Shown here: positions 6,325-9,779 of the stretch, one piece after another
Position numbering within the stretch: position 1 is the stretch's first letter
How the letters are laid out: each line of letters opens with the position of its first letter
From: an uncultured Lachnospiraceae bacterium
GTDB lineage: Bacteria > Bacillota_A > Clostridia > Lachnospirales > Lachnospiraceae
Direction of reading: 5' to 3'
Assembly: GCA_902795835.1 (NCBI GenBank)
Contig: CADBNA010000338.1
Span: forward strand, 1 to 9,779
DNA: 9,779 bases
The notes under the pieces: model-generated
What the model saw: only the letters and a program-made list of their open reading frames with translations
Told to the model about the DNA's origin: nothing
Database searches by the model: none
Made by a program: the position numbers and the translations under genes

Positions 6325-7372
6325 GTCTTGTCTGGTAAAAAATATAAATAAACAGCAGTGCCCCGACAAAAGAAGTCACTACGCCGATCGGCAGCTCCAG
6401 CGGCCGCAGCAGAACGCGGGCGGCAAGATCCGCCAGCATGAGAAATACCGCGCCGCCAAACAGAGTTGACGGCAGGAGGCGCCTGTGATTCGGTCCGGTG
6501 ATCATTCGGATGATATGCGGGGTAACCAGGCCTACAAACCCGATCGTTCCGCCCACAGAAACGCAGACACCGATCAGTGCCGAAACCATGATCAGAATCA
6601 CCAGGCGCACCCGCCGGACATTCACACCGATGTGCCGTGCATTGTCCTCCCCGATGGCAAAGGCATTCAGCTCTCTGGCATACCGGAGAATCGAGGCGCC
6701 GCATATCACGAGAGCCGCCAGAAGCACACAGGCATTGCGGTAGCTGCTGCCCGCCAGGGATCCCATGGTCCAGAACGTGATATTGCGCACTTTGTCATGC
6801 GCGAAAGTCACGATCAGTGACAGGATGCTGTTGACAAACATGGAATAGATAATGCCGATCAGAATGATCGTATTCGTGGAAAGAGATCTGTCCAGCCGGT
6901 ACGCCAGCGACAGGATAATAAGCATGGAAGCAAAAGCCGCTGCCATGGCCAGAATCATCGTACCGGCAAAGGGAATACCGGGAAAGGTTATATCGAATGC
7001 TATTGCAATTACGGCGCCCAGTGACGCGCCGGACGAAACCCCCAGCGTCGATCCGTCAGCCAGCGGATTCTTCAGAAGACCCTGCATGGCCGCGCCGCAC
7101 ACAGAGAGCGCAGCCCCTGTCAGAGCCACACAAAACACCCGGGGGAGCCGGACTGAGAGAATAATTGACCGGTATTGACCCGCAGCCTGGGCCTGCTGCC
7201 CTGTAAGCGCCCCACCTATGATCCGCAGGGTCTGCCGCACCGGCACATTGACGCTGCCGATGCAGACGCAGAGCAGCATCGTCAGGGCCGAAATCCCTGT
7301 AAACAACAGCCAGACCACGGGGGAAAAGGTTTCCCTGTCCCCCCGGTTCCTGAAAAAGGAAAAAGATGTCAT
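6314..7372 (-). CDS. FecCD-family permease of metal-chelate/corrinoid ABC importer
   Basis: 352 residues with about ten membrane helices, as expected for the FecCD/BtuC family. Seen motifs: RLPRVFCVALTGAALSVCG (75-93), GLLKNPLADGSTLGVSSGAS (98-117), GEDNARHIGVNVRRVR on the cytoplasmic coupling loop, GTIGFVGLVTPHIIRMI, and the C-terminal PIGVVTSFVGALLFIY. These are the parts that pack against the ATPase and form the translocation path for siderophore-iron, haem or cobalamin. The hydrophilic N-terminal extension before residue 20 is a little long but normal. The start ATG overlaps the binding-protein stop codon (ATGA) and has GAGGA seven bases upstream; its own stop overlaps the ATPase ATG. Tight overlaps mean one transcript and matched protein levels. 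Substrate not determinable from sequence. Confidence 0.95.
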   Translation of the reverse strand: MTSFSFFRNRGDRETFSPVVWLLFTGISALTMLLCVCIGSVNVPVRQTLRIIGGALTGQQAQAAGQYRSIILSVRLPRVFCVALTGAALSVCGAAMQGLLKNPLADGSTLGVSSGASLGAVIAIAFDITFPGIPFAGTMILAMAAAFASMLIILSLAYRLDRSLSTNTIILIGIIYSMFVNSILSLIVTFAHDKVRNITFWTMGSLAGSSYRNACVLLAALVICGASILRYARELNAFAIGEDNARHIGVNVRRVRLVILIMVSALIGVCVSVGGTIGFVGLVTPHIIRMITGPNHRRLLPSTLFGGAVFLMLADLAARVLLRPLELPIGVVTSFVGALLFIYIFYQTRRGG

Positions 7373-8343
7373 GCAGCGTCCTCTTCCTCTGTTTTATCTG
7401 CCTCCCCGTACACAAAATCAGCCAGGGCCTTCGCACCGTCCGCCAGCCTCGGAGCCGGACGCGACAGCTCATTATTCTGAAGGTTCAGGATTGCACCGTT
7501 CTTGACGGCTGTAATATTCTCCCAGCCGTCTCTGCCCTCAATCTCTTCTTTCGGTGTCGGTCCCTCTCCGAAATACATTGTGATTGTCACAATATAATCC
7601 GGATTCCGTTCGATGACCTGCTCCTCGGAAACCTCAGCCCAGCCTTCTACATCATCAAACACATTTTTCAGGCCGAGCATCCCGGCAATTTCGTTCATAA
7701 AAGTTCCGGACCCGGCTGCCCAGAGACCATACTCAAGAGGAGAAACTTCAAAATAAACCGTCGGCTGCTCCTCCCAGTCTGTTTCCGCCGCCTGCTCCTT
7801 TACGGATTCAAACGTTTCCTCCATCTTCTGTACCACAGCCGCCGCTTCATCCTGATGCCCGGTCAGCTCTCCGATAATTCCGACAGACTCATAGACACCC
7901 TCTACATCCTGCGCGTCAGAGACAACAACCTTTATGCCGGCATCCTCCAGCTGGCGGATCTGTTCCTCTGACTGTGCCATCGTACTCATAAGCAGCACCT
8001 GCGGCTCCAGTGCGATAATCTGTTCAATATTGGTCTCTGCACCGGACTCCACGGACGGAAGAGACAGCACCTCTTCCGGATAGTCGCAGTAAGCCCCCCG
8101 GCCGACCAGGAGATCTCCCGCCCCGACCGCATAGAGGACCTCACAGTCGGCCGCTGACAGCGCCACAATCCGTGTAGCCGGCTCTTCCAGTGTAACCTCC
8201 CGGCCCATCATATCCGTCACCGTCACGGCCGCCTCGCTTTCCCCGCCTGTTTTCTCTGCATCTGCTTCCGCAGAAACGCTGACGGCGGCAGAACATACCA
8301 GTGCCGCTGATAAAAAGACAGCCGTCCACTTTTTCATCTTCAT
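7369..8343 (-). CDS. Extracellular solute-binding protein of metal-chelate/corrinoid ABC importer
   Basis: 324 residues. Periplasmic-binding-protein family PF01497 (BtuF/FhuD type): TVTDMMGREVTLEEPATRIVAL is the family's opening, followed by ALEPQVLLMS, a long linking helix and RNPDYIVTI, then a second lobe ending in a helix near the C terminus. It captures the chelate outside the membrane and delivers it to the permease. The signal peptide is MKMKKW plus a hydrophobic core to about residue 20, with likely cleavage after VSVSA (residue 25). The only nearby Cys (17) is preceded by A-L-V, not by a lipobox, so it looks secreted rather than lipid-anchored, which is odd for a single-membrane cell. 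The mature start and the C-terminal tail (EADKTEEEDAA) are acidic. Start chosen for AGGAGGT seven bases upstream. First gene of the operon, with a strong promoter 90 bp upstream. Confidence 0.93.
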   Translation of the reverse strand: MKMKKWTAVFLSAALVCSAAVSVSAEADAEKTGGESEAAVTVTDMMGREVTLEEPATRIVALSAADCEVLYAVGAGDLLVGRGAYCDYPEEVLSLPSVESGAETNIEQIIALEPQVLLMSTMAQSEEQIRQLEDAGIKVVVSDAQDVEGVYESVGIIGELTGHQDEAAAVVQKMEETFESVKEQAAETDWEEQPTVYFEVSPLEYGLWAAGSGTFMNEIAGMLGLKNVFDDVEGWAEVSEEQVIERNPDYIVTITMYFGEGPTPKEEIEGRDGWENITAVKNGAILNLQNNELSRPAPRLADGAKALADFVYGEADKTEEEDAA

Positions 8344-8411
8344 ACGGATACCTCCTGCTTCCTGAAATACCTGCGTTTTCGTCTGCCGGCATCATCCCCG
8401 CTTCAGACCGA

Positions 8412-8425
8412 CAAACTTTAGTTTG
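8412..8425. promoter_or_regulatory. Palindromic operator-like site at the importer start point
   Basis: CAAACTTTAGTTTG is a perfect inverted repeat (6-bp arms, 2-bp centre). It covers roughly -1 to +13 of the predicted transcript from the promoter at 8431-8459, the classical position for a repressor. An iron- or cobalt-sensing regulator would suit the operon, but the sequence does not match a site I can name with confidence. Confidence 0.5.
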
Positions 8426-8430
8426 ATTTC

Positions 8431-8459
8431 AGTATATGGAATGTGCCAGTCCTTGTCAA
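8431..8459 (-). promoter_or_regulatory. Sigma-A-type promoter of the chelate importer operon
   Basis: On the minus strand: -35 TTGACA (8459-8454, perfect consensus), 17-bp spacer, -10 TATACT (8436-8431, five of six). Predicted start near 8424, giving an 80-nt leader to the binding-protein ATG. The promoter lies just past the lrgB stop codon. The leader is too short to hold a cobalamin riboswitch, and none of that element's conserved boxes is seen. Confidence 0.8.
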
Positions 8460-8468
8460 ATGCGATTC

Positions 8469-9161
8469 TCACAGCATTCCGGCGAATACGGAAGCAGCCG
8501 CGACCGTCAGCAGCCCGGATACGACGATTGCCAGGCTGCTCATAGCGCCTTCCACCTCGCCCATCTCCATAGCCCTGGCCGTACCGATCGCATGAGAGCA
8601 GGTGCCAATAGCCAGCCCCCTTGCCACCGGATCCGTGACGTGAAAGCAGCGGCACAGAAAAGCTGCCGTCATATTTCCCAGAATTCCTGTCACGATGATG
8701 ACAGCAACCGTTATCGTAACATAGCCCCCGAGTTCTTCGCTCACACCCATCCCGATCGCAGTAGTGATGGATTTAGGCAAAAGGGTCACATATTCCTCAT
8801 GAGACAGATGAAACAGCCTGGCCAGGAGCAGGATGGATCCCATGCTGGCAAGGACCCCGGAAAGGACGCCTCCCAGAACAGCCCGGAAATTCTTTTTCAG
8901 CACTTCCAGCTGTGCATAAAGCGGAATTGCCAGGCTGACTGTCGCGGGAGTGAGAAACCAGCTCAGGTACTTTGCACTGCTGAAGTACATGTCATAATTG
9001 ATGTGAAAAACCGTCAGCACCAGCATGACCAGCAGAATGGAAATCAGAAGAGGATTGCAGATGCCCAGCCGGGTCTTTTTCTTCAGAGCAATTCCGGCCC
9101 CATACCCCAGCAGGCTGATGATGACCCCGACGGAGGCTGAATTGATAAATACGGTTTCCAT
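8469..9161 (-). CDS. lrgB: LrgB-family membrane protein
   Basis: 230 residues, the usual LrgB/CidB length, with several hydrophobic helices. Signature segments: NPLLISILLVM, FLTPATVSLAIPLYAQ, LPKSITTAIGMGVSEELGG, and GTCSHAIGTARAMEMGEVEG near the C terminus, the most conserved part of the family. LrgB works with LrgA; the pair was first linked to control of murein hydrolase and cell lysis, and in Bacillus and Streptococcus to pyruvate uptake; the plant relative carries glycolate and glycerate. Which of these holds here is not decided by sequence. It begins 3 bp after lrgA, and its binding site AAGGAGAT lies inside the end of lrgA, about eleven bases from the ATG, so translation is probably coupled. 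No response-regulator pair (LytSR type) is in view. Confidence 0.93.
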   Translation of the reverse strand: METVFINSASVGVIISLLGYGAGIALKKKTRLGICNPLLISILLVMLVLTVFHINYDMYFSSAKYLSWFLTPATVSLAIPLYAQLEVLKKNFRAVLGGVLSGVLASMGSILLLARLFHLSHEEYVTLLPKSITTAIGMGVSEELGGYVTITVAVIIVTGILGNMTAAFLCRCFHVTDPVARGLAIGTCSHAIGTARAMEMGEVEGAMSSLAIVVSGLLTVAAASVFAGML

Positions 9162-9164
9162 CTG

Positions 9165-9533
9165 TTATGCATCTCCTTTCGTCCTGCTGTCCTTTCGGGA
9201 AATCAGCGCTTCCGTGACCTTTCCCGTAACGGCAAAAACGATGACCGTTGTGACCACTGTAATGACACAGACGGGAATAAGCATCGGCTGCAGCGCATCC
9301 CGGGACTCCAGGAGACCGACAGCGGCAGGTATGAACATGACAGGCATGATCTCGATAAGAAATTCCCCCGTCTCACGGACTTCACTGAGAGGTATAACGT
9401 GCGCCGTCAGCAAAATCAGCATCAGCACCAGTCCGTAAATGCTTCCGGGGACAGGCAGGGGAATAAACGCGTGCAGGATTTCACCGGCACAGGTTACCGC
9501 CAGAATAATGCTGAACTGTCTCAGATATTTCAC
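9165..9533 (-). CDS. lrgA: LrgA/CidA-family membrane protein
   Basis: 122 residues with four predicted membrane helices, typical for the holin-like LrgA/CidA family. Recognisable pieces: IPLPVPGSIYGLVLMLILL (family signature with PxPGxxxG) and IMPVMFIPAAVGLLE, where a proline-bearing helix precedes the last segment. The C terminus is short and basic. It is the small partner of LrgB, encoded next, and the pair forms an envelope complex or transporter. The start is a GTG (9533-9531): GGGAGG sits six bases upstream and no ATG with better support is nearby. A promoter-like sequence lies about 60 bp upstream, next to the metK terminator. Confidence 0.92.
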   Translation of the reverse strand: MKYLRQFSIILAVTCAGEILHAFIPLPVPGSIYGLVLMLILLTAHVIPLSEVRETGEFLIEIMPVMFIPAAVGLLESRDALQPMLIPVCVITVVTTVIVFAVTGKVTEALISRKDSRTKGDA

Positions 9534-9592
9534 AATATGCCTCCCATCATTACAGCTGTGCTACTTTCCGCAGGATTTCGTACTGCCTGTAA

Positions 9593-9621
9593 ATAATAGA
9601 GAAAGAGTCTCCTTCAGGCAA
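9593..9621 (-). promoter_or_regulatory. Putative promoter of lrgAB
   Basis: On the minus strand: TTGCCT (9621-9616, four of six to consensus), 17-bp spacer, TATTAT (9598-9593, five of six). The -35 box overlaps the T-run of the metK terminator, so lrgAB would start just after metK transcription ends. Predicted leader of about 50 nt. Spacing is right but the -35 box is weak. Confidence 0.5.
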
Positions 9622-9654
9622 AAACGGAGAGGAATCTGCCGATTCTCTCTCCGT
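9620..9654 (-). terminator. Intrinsic terminator of metK
   Basis: On the minus strand ACGGAGAG (9654-9647), one bulged A, GAATC, loop GGCA, GATTC, CTCTCCGT (9631-9624), running directly into a T-run: 13 base pairs then TTTTT counting the last stem T. It lies 60 bp past the metK stop. On the plus strand no T-run follows, so it acts leftward only. Confidence 0.85.
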
Positions 9655-9713
9655 AAACAGAATATACAAAAGAAAAGAATATCTATGAGCCTTCATGCCT
9701 CGAAGGGCAGTTC

Positions 9714-9779
9714 TCACAGATATTTTCTGAGCTCCTCTGCCTTATCCAGCTTCTCCCACGGAAACTCTGCATCTGTGCG
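9714..9779 (-). CDS. metK: S-adenosylmethionine synthetase, C-terminal end only
   Basis: Only the last 21 codons and the TGA are inside the window; the gene enters from the right edge. The residues FPWEKLDKAEELRKYL match the conserved MetK ending, which in E. coli reads FPWEKTDKAQLLR. The enzyme makes S-adenosylmethionine from methionine and ATP in the cytoplasm; the catalytic residues lie outside the window. A strong intrinsic terminator follows, so metK forms the end of its own transcript and is not in the lrgAB operon. The cbiL product downstream uses S-adenosylmethionine, but the two genes are separated by two promoters and this gives no regulatory link. Confidence 0.8.
   Translation of the reverse strand, partial: RTDAEFPWEKLDKAEELRKYL

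Noticed and set aside
8344..8468. Cobalamin riboswitch upstream of the importer
   Set aside because: The leader is only about 80 nt and lacks the conserved B12-box; the palindrome fits a protein operator better.

Overview
The window looks like chromosomal DNA from an anaerobic, moderately GC-rich Firmicute, most likely a Lachnospiraceae-type Clostridium relative. This rests on the protein styles (CmpB-family membrane protein, clostridial-type HD protein, cobalt-sirohydrochlorin-type methyltransferase), strong AGGAGG-type ribosome binding sites and sigma-A-like promoters; it is an inference, not a database result. Every credible gene reads on the minus strand, so transcription runs from high to low coordinates.

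In order of transcription: (1) the last 21 codons of metK (S-adenosylmethionine synthetase) with a strong intrinsic terminator; (2) lrgA-lrgB, a two-gene membrane module now linked in other Firmicutes to pyruvate-type transport or murein hydrolase control, with a putative promoter embedded at the metK terminator; (3) a metal-chelate/corrinoid-type ABC importer: binding protein, FecCD permease and ATPase joined by ATGA overlaps, followed 94 bp later by a lone cbiL/cobI-type methyltransferase. This operon starts at a textbook TTGACA-17-TATACT promoter with a 14-bp palindrome at the start point; (4) a 93-bp nested-palindrome repeat touching the cbiL stop codon, then an acidic 175-aa protein of unknown function and a single-domain MazG nucleotide pyrophosphohydrolase; (5) a 244-bp gene-free stretch with a near-perfect promoter, a 12-bp palindrome in its spacer and an 11-bp hairpin followed by TTTT, leading into (6) a cluster of an AEC-family permease, an HD-domain protein, a CmpB-family membrane protein and a second AEC permease that runs off the window.

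Most of the content belongs to recognisable families. No CRISPR array, toxin-antitoxin pair, phage gene, transposase, rRNA or tRNA was seen. The parts most worth a second look are non-coding: the nested inverted repeat at 4642-4734, the attenuator-like leader at 3240-3455 and the operator-like palindrome at 8412-8425. Also notable are the binding protein without a lipobox, the AEC-HD-CmpB-AEC gene set and the 175-aa orphan protein.
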